Assembly: GCF_025642155.1 (NCBI RefSeq)
Contig: NZ_CP106799.1
Coordinates: forward strand, 1 to 64,000
Reading direction: 5' to 3'
Origin: Streptomyces sp. HUAS 15-9
GTDB taxonomy: Bacteria; Actinomycetota; Actinomycetes; Streptomycetales; Streptomycetaceae
Length of the DNA stretch: 64,000 nt
Made by a program: the position numbers and the translations under genes. The notes beneath the pieces were generated by a model that ran no database searches, was not told where the DNA came from, and saw nothing but the letters and a program-made list of their open reading frames with translations. Shown in pieces: positions 34,805 through 43,420 of this stretch (within the stretch, counting starts at the first letter, position 1; each line of letters opens with the position of its first letter).

Positions 34805-35668
34805 TACCCGCCCGTATCGCGCCCGACGGGGGTCAGGCGCGGCTGCGGGCGGGGTTTCGGGGGGCGTCGGGGGCTGCCGGAGAGGAAGTCCTGGAGCACT
34901 TGCCGTAGCACGTCGGTTCGTTCGAGGTGGAGGTCGTGGCCTGTTCCGGGGATGCTCACGGCCGCGGTGTCCGGTCGCAGGCGGAGCATCTCGTCGATCT
35001 CCTGCGGCCGGATGATGCCCAACTCGCCGAGGACGACCAGGGTCGGGCAGGCGATCCTCGTCCACTCGTCCCAGAAGGAGCGACGGGCGTTCTCGGCCGA
35101 CGAGCCGACCATGACGTCAAGGTCGAAGCGGGGCCACCAGCCGCTGTCGCGCTCCTCCAGGCCGGCGGCCCAGCCTTCGCCGACGGCCCCGCCGCCGAGG
35201 AAGTCCACGGCGGCCTCCCGTGACGGAAAGGGGGTCGGCCACGAGTCGAGCCAATCGCCTGTCTCCTGCTGCACACGGGGATTCGGCCCGCCGGGTCCGG
35301 CACCGACCAGGACGAGTGCGTGGACGAGGTCGGGGTGCGCGGCAGCGGTGAGCATGGCGGTGTGGCCGCCCAGCGACTGGCCGACGAGGACGGGCATCCG
35401 CAAGTCGAGCTGGTCGAGTACGGCGACGACATCGGCGACGTAGGTGGCCCGGGACACGTCTGCGGGAAGGCGTTCGCCGGCGCCGTGGCCGCGCTGGTCG
35501 ACTGCCACGACCCGGTGCCGGGCACTCAAGTGCCGGGCGAGGGGCATCCCATTCGCCCGCGTGGCCGGCCAGCCCGTGCAGCAGTACGACAGGGCGTCCG
35601 GGACCTGCCCAGTCACGACAGGAAATGCGGACGCCGTCACGCCGCACGGTGCGTTCGGACCAGGGCAT
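34801..35668 (-). pseudogene. alpha/beta hydrolase with one frameshift
   Basis: The first frame from the ATG at 35668 (AGAGG five bases upstream) reads RRDGVRISCRDWAGPGRPVV, then LLHGLAGHAGEWD. Near 35548 the reading shifts to MPLARHLSARHRVVAVDQRG and HGAGE. The nucleophile elbow follows (VLVGQSLGGH), then PTLVVLGELGIIRP and the catalytic His in PGTGHDLHLER. Everything needed for an alpha/beta hydrolase of ~285 residues is present, so only one base separates it from an intact gene. It converges on the FAD monooxygenase with a four-base overlap of stop regions. Confidence 0.75.
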
Positions 35669-35727
35669 GGGGTCCTCTCTCGAAGTCGCTCAACCTTTGG
35701 GCTTGGTGGTGTCGGCCCCGGTCCTCG

Positions 35728-36447
35728 TCAATCGGTTTCGGGTTTTGTGTAGAGGACGTCGCGGGCCTGTTCCGCGGCGCGGGTGAGGCTCTCGGAGACG
35801 AAGTCGACGAAGCGGGCGATGTTCTCCAGGCGTACGGCGGCCGGGGTGCCGGGGCCCAGGACGCCGACGCCCTGCCGTGCGGTCTCGGCGAGTTGGGCGT
35901 TGGATCGGGCGGCGGCGATCATCGACTCGTAGAAGACGTCGTTGTCGACGAGGTAGCGCTCGCGGCGGCGTTCGTCGCGTTCCCGGCGGATGAGGCCCTG
36001 GCTTTCGAGGAACGTGATCGCCTTGGAGATGGACGCCGGGCTGACCTGGAGGCGTCGGACGAGTTCGGACGCGGTGAGGCTGCCGTCGTCGGTGGTGTAG
36101 AGGCAGGTCAGCACCCGGGACATCATTTTGGGCAGGCCCTGTTGCATGAGGAGGGTGGTGAACGCCTCCTCGTACTCGCGCACTGCGTCGGCGTCGCGTC
36201 CATGGGCCTGCGCGGGGGTGTTCGAGTCCCGGGGCGTGGTCCGCCTGCGGCGGTGGGCGCGGCGTTCGGTGGCGCGGTGGGCCAGGTCGGCGCGGTAGGC
36301 GGTGGGGCCGCCGTTGCGCATGACCTCGCGTGTGATGGTCGAGGTCGGGCGGTCCAGGCGTCTGGCGATCTCCGCGTAGGCGAGGCCGTCGGCCAGTCCC
36401 AGCGCGATCTGCTGGCGTTCCTGCTGGGTGAGTCTGCCTCCCGGCAT
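35728..36447 (-). CDS. GbsR/MarR-type regulator with extra N-terminal helix-turn-helix
   Basis: 239 residues from the ATG at 36447, which has GGGAGG six bases upstream; a GTG at 36492 has no such site. The N-terminal ~45 residues form a transposase-like helix-turn-helix (LTQQERQQIALGLADGLAYA, EIARRLDRPTSTITREVMRN). After an Arg-rich linker comes a winged helix (QGLPKMMSRVLTCLYTTDDG, LTASELVRRLQVSPASISKA, ESQGLIRRERDERRRERYLV), then helices for dimerisation. It is divergent from the DUF4097/ABC exporter operon with a palindrome between, a layout that suggests it controls the exporter. Confidence 0.85.
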   Translation of the reverse strand: MPGGRLTQQERQQIALGLADGLAYAEIARRLDRPTSTITREVMRNGGPTAYRADLAHRATERRAHRRRRTTPRDSNTPAQAHGRDADAVREYEEAFTTLLMQQGLPKMMSRVLTCLYTTDDGSLTASELVRRLQVSPASISKAITFLESQGLIRRERDERRRERYLVDNDVFYESMIAAARSNAQLAETARQGVGVLGPGTPAAVRLENIARFVDFVSESLTRAAEQARDVLYTKPETD

Positions 36448-36616
36448 CGCGGCCTCCCTCGTCGTCGGTGGTGTCTTCACTGTAGCTTTCACTTCTCATT
36501 CATTGCAACGTGCGTGGCGCGGATTGTTGCGTTAGATTTTTAGCCATTGCAACACTTTCACTGCTTTTACCTGCATAGATAGTAGTTGTGCGCAACGAAT
36601 CTGTTGCCGGATCTAT

Positions 36617-36634
36617 AAACGCAACGTAGCGTTT
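36617..36634. promoter_or_regulatory. operator-like palindrome before the DUF4097/ABC operon
   Basis: AAACGC AACGTA GCGTTT is a perfect 6-bp inverted repeat with a 6-base centre, 35 bases before the DUF4097 start codon. The 36493-36669 region is unusually AT rich for this sequence and also carries GTTG/CAAC half sites (for example 36588-36599). The neighbouring GbsR/MarR regulator is the likely binder. Confidence 0.5.
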
Positions 36635-36669
36635 CCTTCATCAGAAACGAAGAACCGAAGGAGCGCACG

Positions 36670-37335
36670 ATGCAGAAGTACGACACCCCCGCCCCGGTCT
36701 CCGTCGTCCTCGACATCCCCGCGGGGCGTATCCGGTTCATCGCCGCCGACCGGGCCGACACCACCGTCGAGGTCCTGCCCGTGGATGCCGCCAAGAGCCG
36801 TGATGTGAAGGCGGCCGAGCAGATCGAGGTCGTATTCGGCGACGGCGTCCTGCGGGTCGAGGCGCCGGCTGCGAAGAACCGGGTCCTCGGCAACTCCGGG
36901 TCCGTCGAGGTGACCGTTCAGCTGCCCGCCGGCTCCCGCATCGAGGGCAAGGCCGCCTGCGCCGAGTTGCGCGGCGTCGGGCGCCTCGGCGACATCGTCT
37001 TCGAAGGCGCGTACCGGCAGATCAAGATCGACGAAGCCGCGAGCGTCCGCCTCACCGCGATCGACGGCGACGTCGAGGTCGGGCGGCTGGGCGGGCCCGC
37101 GGAGATCAGCACCGCACGGGGTGACATCCGGATCGCCGAGGCCGTGCGGGGCACGGTGGTGCTCCGTACCCAGTCCGGCAGCATCTCGGTCGGCGCCGCC
37201 GCCGGCGTCTCGGCCGCCCTGGACGCCGGCACCGGCCACGGCCGCATCAGCAACGCCCTCAAGAACGACGGCAGCGCCGAACTCGACATCCGCGCCACCA
37301 CCTCCCACGGCGACATCACCGCCCGCAGCCTGTAA
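36670..37335 (+). CDS. DUF4097-family beta-repeat protein
   Basis: 221 residues; GGAG lies seven bases before the ATG. No signal peptide or membrane helix is seen, so it should be cytoplasmic. The protein is almost all short beta strands with recurring Gly/Asp turns (VVLDIPAGRIRFIAADRADT, VEVTVQLPAGSRIEGKAACA, TARGDIRIAEAVRGTVVLRT, TTSHGDITARSL), the right-handed beta-helix-like pattern of DUF4097. Genes of this kind often sit next to DrrAB-type exporters in Streptomyces. Its role is unknown. It is 30 bases before the ABC ATPase gene and probably in the same transcript. Confidence 0.8.
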   Translation: MQKYDTPAPVSVVLDIPAGRIRFIAADRADTTVEVLPVDAAKSRDVKAAEQIEVVFGDGVLRVEAPAAKNRVLGNSGSVEVTVQLPAGSRIEGKAACAELRGVGRLGDIVFEGAYRQIKIDEAASVRLTAIDGDVEVGRLGGPAEISTARGDIRIAEAVRGTVVLRTQSGSISVGAAAGVSAALDAGTGHGRISNALKNDGSAELDIRATTSHGDITARSL

Positions 37336-37365
37336 CTCCGCAGTCAGTAGAAGGGGGTACTGCTC

Positions 37366-38325
37366 ATGACCGACCTGGCCATCGTGGCGAACGGGTTGCG
37401 CAAGTCGTACGGCGACAAGGTCGTGCTCGACGGCGTCGACCTGGCCGTCCCGGAAGGAACGATCTTTTCTCTGCTCGGTCCGAACGGCGCCGGCAAGACC
37501 ACCGCCGTGAAGATCCTCTCAACCCTCGTCTCCCCCGGCCCCGCCAGTGGACAGATCCGCGTCGGCGGCCACGACCTCGCCGCCGACCCCCAGGCCGTGC
37601 GCGCCGCGATCGGCGTCACCGGGCAGTTCTCCGCCGTCGACGGGCTGATCACCGGCGAGGAGAACATGCTCCTCATGGCGGACCTGCATCACCTGTCGAA
37701 GCGTGAAGGGCGGCGGATCACCGCCGAGTTGCTGGAGCGCTTCGACCTCACCGAGGCCGCGAAGAAGCCCGCCTCCACCTACTCCGGCGGCATGAAGCGC
37801 CGCCTCGACATCGCCATGACCCTGGTCGGCACCCCGCGGATCATCTTCCTCGACGAGCCGACCACCGGCCTCGACCCGCGTTCCCGGCACACCATGTGGC
37901 AGATCATCCGCGAACTCGTCACGGGCGGCGTCACCGTCTGTCTCACCACCCAGTACCTGGAGGAGGCCGACGAACTCGCCGACCGCATCGCCGTGCTCGA
38001 CGACGGCAGGATCGCCGCTGAGGGCACCGCCGAGGAGCTGAAGCGGATCGTCCCCGGCGGACACGTCCGGCTCCGCTTCACCGACCCGGCCGCCTACCAG
38101 AGCGCCGCCGGAGCGCTGCGCGCGGCCTCCCGGGACGACGAGTCGCTCACCCTGCGGATCCCGAGCGACGGCAGCCAGCGCGAGCTGCGCACCGTACTCG
38201 ACCGGCTGGACTCGGCCGGCGTCGAGACCGACGAGCTGACCGTGCACACCCCCGATCTCGACGACGTCTTCTTCGCCCTGACCGGGGGCGGCGTCCCCAA
38301 CCAGCCCAAGGAGGCTGTCCGATGA
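37366..38325 (+). CDS. ABC transporter ATPase, DrrA-type
   Basis: 319 residues; GGGGG lies eight bases before the ATG. The nucleotide-binding domain has Walker A GPNGAGKTT (38-46), signature YSGGMKRRLDIAMTL, and Walker B IIFLDEPTTGLDPRS. It also has the H-loop region CLTTQYLEEADELADRIAVL. The C-terminal ~90 residues are the regulatory extension of daunorubicin-resistance (DrrA) ATPases (ELTVHTPDLDDVFFALTGGG). It powers the membrane partner encoded next, with which it overlaps by four bases (ATGA). The substrate is unknown; drug or lipid export is usual in the family. Confidence 0.92.
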   Translation: MTDLAIVANGLRKSYGDKVVLDGVDLAVPEGTIFSLLGPNGAGKTTAVKILSTLVSPGPASGQIRVGGHDLAADPQAVRAAIGVTGQFSAVDGLITGEENMLLMADLHHLSKREGRRITAELLERFDLTEAAKKPASTYSGGMKRRLDIAMTLVGTPRIIFLDEPTTGLDPRSRHTMWQIIRELVTGGVTVCLTTQYLEEADELADRIAVLDDGRIAAEGTAEELKRIVPGGHVRLRFTDPAAYQSAAGALRAASRDDESLTLRIPSDGSQRELRTVLDRLDSAGVETDELTVHTPDLDDVFFALTGGGVPNQPKEAVR

Positions 38326-39149
38326 GCTCCCCCCTGGCTCCCGCCCGCCCGACCCGGATCTCTCTCGCCGTACGCGACTCCTCCACGATGCTGCGCCGCA
38401 ACCTCCTGCACGCCCGGCGCTATCCGTCCCTCACGCTGAACCTGCTGCTCACCCCGATCATGCTGTTGCTGCTCTTCGTCTACATCTTCGGCGACACCAT
38501 GAGCGCGGGCATCGGCGGCGGGGGTCCGGACCGCTCCGAGTACATCGCCTACATCGTCCCGGGGCTCCTGCTGATGACCATCGGCAGCACCACGATCGGG
38601 ACGGCGGTCTCCGTCTCCAACGACATGACCGAGGGCATCATCGCCCGCTTCCGCACGATGGCGATCCACCGCGGTTCGGTGCTCGTCGGGCATGTCGTCG
38701 GCAGTGTGCTGCAGTCGGTCACGAGCGTGGTCCTCGTGGGCGCGGTCGCCGTGGCCATCGGCTTCCGCTCCACCGATGCCACCGTGCTGGAGTGGCTCGC
38801 GGCGTTCGGGCTGCTCGTGCTGTTCGCCACGGCGCTCACCTGGATCGCGGTCGGCATGGGACTGGTCAGCCCGAACGCCGAGGCCGCCAGCAACAACGCC
38901 ATGCCCCTGATCCTGCTGCCGCTCCTGTCCAGCGCCTTCGTCCCCCTGCACTCGATGCCGGGCTGGTTCCAGCCGATCGCCGAGTACCAGCCGTTCACAC
39001 CCGCCATCGAGACGCTGCGCGGTCTGCTGCTCGGCACCGGGATCGGCAACAACGGGTGGCTCGCGGTCGCCTGGTGCCTGGGGCTCGCGGTGCTCGGCTA
39101 CTTCTGGTCGACTTCCAAGTTCAACGACGACCCGAAACAGCCGTCATGA
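38322..39149 (+). CDS. ABC-2 type transporter permease, DrrB-type
   Basis: 275 residues. Six membrane helices are visible, starting with LLLTPIMLLLLFVYIFGDTM and ending WLAVAWCLGLAVLGYFWSTS. An ABC-2 signature covers the middle (GTAVSNDMTEGII-like TAVSVSNDMTEGIIARFRTM, then NAMPLILLPLLSSAFVPLHS and MPGWFQPIAEYQPFTPAIET). It starts inside the stop codon of the ATPase gene, so both subunits are made in step. Together they form one half-transporter pair that likely dimerises to export a compound. No later gene in the operon. Confidence 0.9.
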   Translation: MSSPLAPARPTRISLAVRDSSTMLRRNLLHARRYPSLTLNLLLTPIMLLLLFVYIFGDTMSAGIGGGGPDRSEYIAYIVPGLLLMTIGSTTIGTAVSVSNDMTEGIIARFRTMAIHRGSVLVGHVVGSVLQSVTSVVLVGAVAVAIGFRSTDATVLEWLAAFGLLVLFATALTWIAVGMGLVSPNAEAASNNAMPLILLPLLSSAFVPLHSMPGWFQPIAEYQPFTPAIETLRGLLLGTGIGNNGWLAVAWCLGLAVLGYFWSTSKFNDDPKQPS

Positions 39150-39223
39150 CAGCGCGGGCCACCTCCCGCAGACCGTCCACCCGAGGGCGGAGTACACCGA
39201 CACTCCGTCGAAGTGCTCCGCCC

Positions 39224-39373
39224 CTCACGGAGTGGTCTGAGCCGAAGCAAGCGGACTGGGCACGGGCGGTTGAGCGGATGCGGCAACCGGTCCTCTTCGA
39301 CGGCCGCAACCTGCTGGACCCGAGCCGTTCCCGGCGCTGTCTGCAATCGCGACCGCCGAAGAATCGAGGCTGA
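39224..39373 (+). pseudogene. C-terminal scrap of a UDP-glucose-dehydrogenase-like protein
   Basis: The plus strand reads LTEWSEPKQADWARAVERMR followed by QPVLFDGRNLLDPSRSR. This matches the last ~40 residues of UDP-glucose/UDP-sugar 6-dehydrogenases (TEW-x-x-F/x-x-x-D, then P-V-x-DGRN-LxDP). The following residues are not conserved and a stop follows at 39373. No upstream part exists, since the exporter gene precedes it directly. It marks the left boundary of the sugar locus. Confidence 0.6.
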
Positions 39374-39481
39374 CGTTGCGTCAGTTGGGTGAAGTAACGT
39401 GTCGACACACTGAACTCAGCACTTGGCAGGTGTGGATAGGCAATAGCCTAAAGTAAATGCCTCGTCGATGGGAGTAGCCAA

Positions 39482-40258
39482 ATGTTGCAGCCTCCGGCAA
39501 GCATGAGTGGCGACCCGATCAGCGGGCCTCCTCAAGGCATGCCCAATCTACTTCGGCGATCGGCACAGGGGCTTATTGTCACAGCAAAGCCCTGGATTTA
39601 TGGACGGTATCCCTCCGCCCTCAATGGGCAGCGCTTCCGTCAAAGGTTGTTCCGTTCCCTGATCCGCGCGTTTGATCCTGAAGCCATCTTCGAATCTGGT
39701 ACCTACGGTGGGGCTTCAACGCATTTTCTCTGGACTCTTTCCGGTCGCCCGATCTGGACCGTCGAGAAAAATCGCGGCTGGGCGTACTGCGCGAAGAGGC
39801 GATTCCGCACCATTCCAGAAATTCGGGTTCTTTCGGGTGATTCTCGAGCTGCGCTGAGATCTCTAAGAGATTCCAACGATTTCCCTGCCTCGCGTGCTCT
39901 CTTCTATCTCGACGCTCACTGGGAAGCGGATCTTCCTCTGCGGGAGGAGGTCGATATGATCACCAGCCGGTGGGCGGACTCGATCATTGTCATCGACGAC
40001 TTCAAGGTTCCCGACGACAGCGGCTACGGGTTTGACGCATACGGCGATGACGAGCTGTCGATGGATTATCTGGGCAGTAAGGCCATCGGTCGCTATGAGG
40101 CATTTTGGCCGAACTGCCCTTCGGGCAAGGAAAGTGGTGCCCGACGCGGCTGCGTGATCCTAGTGGCCCCGAGCGTCAGATCCGAGGTGCAGGGACTACC
40201 TGAGCTGCGACGCATTGAGGGGTCCCGGGTGAACACCTCGCGCCCTTTGCCGGTGTAG
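39482..40258 (+). CDS. SAM-dependent methyltransferase-like protein at the edge of the polysaccharide locus
   Basis: 258 residues from the ATG at 39482, with GGGAG about eight bases upstream. The core reads AIFESGTYGGASTHFLW (SAM-binding loop), then TVEKNRGWAYCAKRRF, then VLSGDSRAALRSL, then LFYLDAHWEADLPLREEVDM (metal or acid site) and IVIDDFKVP. The order fits class I methyltransferases acting on sugars or lipids (Methyltransf_24-like), but no substrate can be read. Its base composition is visibly AT richer than the genes around it, so it may have been acquired separately. It converges with a glycosyltransferase gene. Confidence 0.6.
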   Translation: MLQPPASMSGDPISGPPQGMPNLLRRSAQGLIVTAKPWIYGRYPSALNGQRFRQRLFRSLIRAFDPEAIFESGTYGGASTHFLWTLSGRPIWTVEKNRGWAYCAKRRFRTIPEIRVLSGDSRAALRSLRDSNDFPASRALFYLDAHWEADLPLREEVDMITSRWADSIIVIDDFKVPDDSGYGFDAYGDDELSMDYLGSKAIGRYEAFWPNCPSGKESGARRGCVILVAPSVRSEVQGLPELRRIEGSRVNTSRPLPV

Positions 40259-40547
40259 GACCTCCAGATCCTCCCGGCACTGGCCGCATGCGTCTGTCAA
40301 GCGGCGGGAGCGGCCGGTGGTGCGAGTTCGAAGCACCGTTCGTCACTGCCGGCATTGCTGCTGGTGGGTTTCCCCGCACCACCTCCCGAACCCGGCGGGA
40401 CCGTTACCGAGTACCGGGCTCGCCCCAAGTCCCGCCGGATTGCCTCGGTGGCCGGTCGGCGGGACCGTGCAGCAGTGCTGGTTCGCCTGGCGGTCGCGAT
40501 CGTGCTGGGGGCGGCGAACCAGTCGGAGGCCGTGCCGCGCCTCGCAG

Positions 40548-41729
40548 TCAGCCGCCTGAAATGATGGGAGGGCGCGTCTCCAACAACCCCGCCACACCTT
40601 CGGTGAATCGGGCGCTCATTGCTTCCACTGTGTATCTGTCGGTATCCGACGCGCAGGCATCCTTGAGGCGAGCCATCAGCCTGGGGGTGGACAGGGTGTG
40701 GACCACCGCTTTCGCATACTCCTCCGGACCACCCTCAACCGTCATGGAGTTGCGACCATGCTCCAAGTACTCGAATTCCGGGCTGTGATAGGGCCAGGCG
40801 GTCGTCACCAAAGGGGTGCCCAGTGCGAACGAATCAACCGCGCAGAGCCCAACCAGCCCAGGCATGAGCATGAGCTGTGATGCGGCCCCCAGCAGCGCAC
40901 GCCGCTCGTCGTGGACGGGGCCCACGTACACCACTCCCTCTCCGCGCTCGGCCGCGGCCTCGATCAATGACCGGCAAGCGCCGTCACCCGCAACGAGAAG
41001 CTTGAAATCGGGCATCCGCTTGACGATGTGAGTAACCGCTTCCAAGAGAAATGGGAGCCGCTTGGTGGTATGAAGGCGCCCGAGGTAGAGCCCGGTACGC
41101 CCGGGTACCAACCCATGCCGGGAGGAGAACTCGGCAACCTGCTCATCCGTGACCTGCTTGCGGGCCTCTGCCAGGGCCGTGGTGTCCGTGGAATTCTGTA
41201 CCACGGTGATGCGGTCGCGCGGAAATCCCTGTGCAGCCACGTGGTCGGCGCCACCCGCTGTATAGGCGAAGAACCAGTTCGCCTGCCGGGTCAGGGTACG
41301 CTTCACTGTCCGTAGCAGAGGGCCTGCATGCTTGTCGTAAGTCCGGCCGTGGCCCCACATTCCCAGCGCAGGGCCAGATCTGCCCCGTGCCTCCCGCCAC
41401 ATCGCCCTGGCCACCAAGGGGAACGTCTCCAGGTTGTGGAGATCCTGCGGCACGATCACCGCGTCCGACCGACGGGGAAGATCTCCGAGCCGTTTCACAC
41501 GGACCGGAAACCCGCCGATCCGCCAGGAGTGCTGGACCAATCGAACAGCGCACTCCAACTCAGCGCTTCCCCGATCGCGGCCCTCAGCCGCCTCCGGAGG
41601 TGGTGCACTGTGTGCGACAATCAGCTCCGCTCCCAGTTGCCTGTGGAGATCTGCTGCGAGGCGACGGAAAAACGGCACTCGGTAGTGCGCAACATACGGC
41701 TGCACAATGGTGATTCTCCGCTGATGCAC
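40548..41729 (-). CDS. glycosyltransferase family 4-like enzyme
   Basis: 393 residues from the GTG at 41729 (AGAGG six bases upstream). N-terminal Rossmann domain: RITIVQPYVAHYRVPFFRRL, typical of GT4 enzymes whose first loop binds acceptor. C-terminal domain: GLYLGRLHTTKRLPFLLEAV, KLLVAGDGACRSLIEAAAER, YVGPVHDERRALLGAASQLM. The nucleotide-sugar site follows (DSFALGTPLVTTAWPYHSPE). The usual Glu-x7-Glu is weak: SFALGTPLVTT replaces EA-GxP. It is a retaining enzyme that should add one sugar on the inner membrane face. The first codons touch a deleted gmd copy. Confidence 0.8.
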   Translation of the reverse strand: MHQRRITIVQPYVAHYRVPFFRRLAADLHRQLGAELIVAHSAPPPEAAEGRDRGSAELECAVRLVQHSWRIGGFPVRVKRLGDLPRRSDAVIVPQDLHNLETFPLVARAMWREARGRSGPALGMWGHGRTYDKHAGPLLRTVKRTLTRQANWFFAYTAGGADHVAAQGFPRDRITVVQNSTDTTALAEARKQVTDEQVAEFSSRHGLVPGRTGLYLGRLHTTKRLPFLLEAVTHIVKRMPDFKLLVAGDGACRSLIEAAAERGEGVVYVGPVHDERRALLGAASQLMLMPGLVGLCAVDSFALGTPLVTTAWPYHSPEFEYLEHGRNSMTVEGGPEEYAKAVVHTLSTPRLMARLKDACASDTDRYTVEAMSARFTEGVAGLLETRPPIISGG

Positions 41730-41730
41730 A

Positions 41731-42082
41731 TCACACCTCTTCCGTGGGACGGCACGCCGTCTCGAACCTGCGGGCGGGAGAGGGCACGGCGGGCCCTGCG
41801 GGCCCGCCCCTCCCCAGGAGCGCCTCGAGTTCCGCATCAATCATGAGACCGGCCAACTCGGGTGTGCGCACGGTCGGTTGCCCCGGTCGTCCTGTAATGC
41901 AGGAAAAGCCGCATCTCCGGATCGTGCAGATCACGGTCGAGGTGGTTGATTCGACTGGTGTTGATCGTCGAGGCCCGGCGGACAATACCATGCACTGTGT
42001 AGCCCTTGGCCAGGAGCAATTCGGCGAGACAGGAACCGTCCTGGCCCGTGATACCGGTAATGAGCGCCGTCTTCTCCGACAC
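41731..42082 (-). pseudogene. gmd copy with most of its middle deleted
   Basis: The gene starts like the intact gmd of this locus ([40 protein letters not shown], then [10 protein letters not shown]). It then jumps, in a different frame, to [20 protein letters not shown], which matches the last part of the intact gene ([20 protein letters not shown]). About 230 residues between are gone. A good ribosome binding site (GAGGAG) still precedes the GTG at 42082. The stop at 41731 touches the start of the following glycosyltransferase gene, so this remnant may still feed ribosomes to it. Confidence 0.85.
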
Positions 42083-42315
42083 GAACACTCCTCACTGGTA
42101 GAGCTGGCGAAGGGACTCGAGAGGCAGGCTGCCCCTTCTGGTACGCATCAGGGGCATTGAGGACACTGGAGGAAATCCACTCCCGCGTCCAGTACCGCCG
42201 TTCCCGCGTGTTCTCAAGGAGTCAGTCGAATGGACCAAGACACGTGTGGTGCCCAGCGGAAGCACCCATGTCGCGGGCTAGAGTGAGCCGTTCCCACGTC
42301 CGAATAGGAGCGCCG

Positions 42316-43398
42316 ATGACGCAGCTGCTTCCCCCATCACTCCGAATTTGCATGCCGGAGCGCATGGGATGGCGAGGCGGGGGTCTGGGGAACGAGATCT
42401 TCCCTTGGGCGAAAGCATATCTCGCAAGTCGCGAGCTGGGCTTCCGGCACTTCCGACCTGCTTGGGGTCTCAACTCCAGAGGCTACTGGCGGGACTTCGG
42501 CACATCTCGCCTGGACTGGGTCGGCTACCTGGCCCTACGGGCGGCCATGCCGGTCATGACGGTCACCGACGAGATGATCCAGTCCACCGGGGAAACCGAT
42601 TACGGAACCGCCGTGCGTGTGCTCGACGGTGAGTACAAATGGTCTCAACGGCGCTCGCTCATCCTGCTTCACAAAGGAATGGCAGGAGGTCATCTCGGCA
42701 TTGAGCGGGCTCGCAATTATCTTCGGAATGAACTGCTGGGGCACCTTCCTGAACAGGACTGTGCCTGGAGTCCTGATGCCCGCGCACGCCAACTCCGCGT
42801 CGCGGTCCACATCCGGCTGGGTGACTTCGCCCCCGATGCCGTCGGACCGCGGATCGGCGCCTGCAACCGTCGAATCCCCTGGCACTGGTACCAGGACGTG
42901 CTCGGCACTCTGCAGCGACGTTTCGGGGACATGCTTCACATCGACATCGTGAGCGACGAACCCGAGCTGGTGGCCCGTTCGTTGCCGAAGTGGAGCCTCT
43001 GCGCCACCCGTTCGCGGAGCATGTTCGAGGACCTCTCGCTCATGACGTCCGCCGATCTGCTGGTCTGCTCGGTGTCGACGTTCTCCATGCTGGCGGCTTT
43101 CCTGTCCGACGCTCCCTATCTCTGGTATCGGCCATATATGCTGGAATACGGCGATCTCCTCAGCCTCCGGCCCCCCATGCCGGAGCGGCAGTCGGGGCCG
43201 ACCGGCGCCGATGGCGGGCAAGAGGAAGCCGGCGGCGGCGTGGCGTTCACCCGGGGAGTGCCCATGGACGTGGGCAGCGAGCTCCCGGTCTGGTTGGTGG
43301 ACTTCCTCCAGTCGAAGGCAGCTCTCAGCAGGCGCAGCGCAGACCTGATCCGCTACGGGTTCGTGCCCGGCTGTACTCCTGTCCGTGCTGGGCAGTGA
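42316..43398 (+). CDS. GT11-like fucosyltransferase/colitosyltransferase
   Basis: 360 residues from the ATG at 42316 (AGGAG six bases upstream); the frame is open further upstream without protein character. Family marks: an N-terminal GDP-sugar loop (GWRGGGLGNEIFPWAKAYLA), the HxRxGD motif in LRVAVHIRLGDFAPDAVGPR, and SADLLVCSVSTFSMLAAFLS near the end. These are motifs I-III of alpha-1,2/alpha-1,6-fucosyltransferases (GT11 and relatives). The E. coli O55 colitosyltransferase WbgN also belongs to GT11. With a GDP-colitose or GDP-fucose pathway 7 kb away, this is the natural transferase. It is inverting and probably works at the membrane. Confidence 0.7.
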   Translation: MTQLLPPSLRICMPERMGWRGGGLGNEIFPWAKAYLASRELGFRHFRPAWGLNSRGYWRDFGTSRLDWVGYLALRAAMPVMTVTDEMIQSTGETDYGTAVRVLDGEYKWSQRRSLILLHKGMAGGHLGIERARNYLRNELLGHLPEQDCAWSPDARARQLRVAVHIRLGDFAPDAVGPRIGACNRRIPWHWYQDVLGTLQRRFGDMLHIDIVSDEPELVARSLPKWSLCATRSRSMFEDLSLMTSADLLVCSVSTFSMLAAFLSDAPYLWYRPYMLEYGDLLSLRPPMPERQSGPTGADGGQEEAGGGVAFTRGVPMDVGSELPVWLVDFLQSKAALSRRSADLIRYGFVPGCTPVRAGQ

Positions 43399-43420
43399 GC
43401 ATGGTCGCCGTACTGTCGGT

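Noticed and set aside
34801..39149. The region from the broken hydrolase to the exporter as a natural-product resistance cluster
   Set aside because: No biosynthetic core enzyme is nearby; only a generic exporter and regulator are present.
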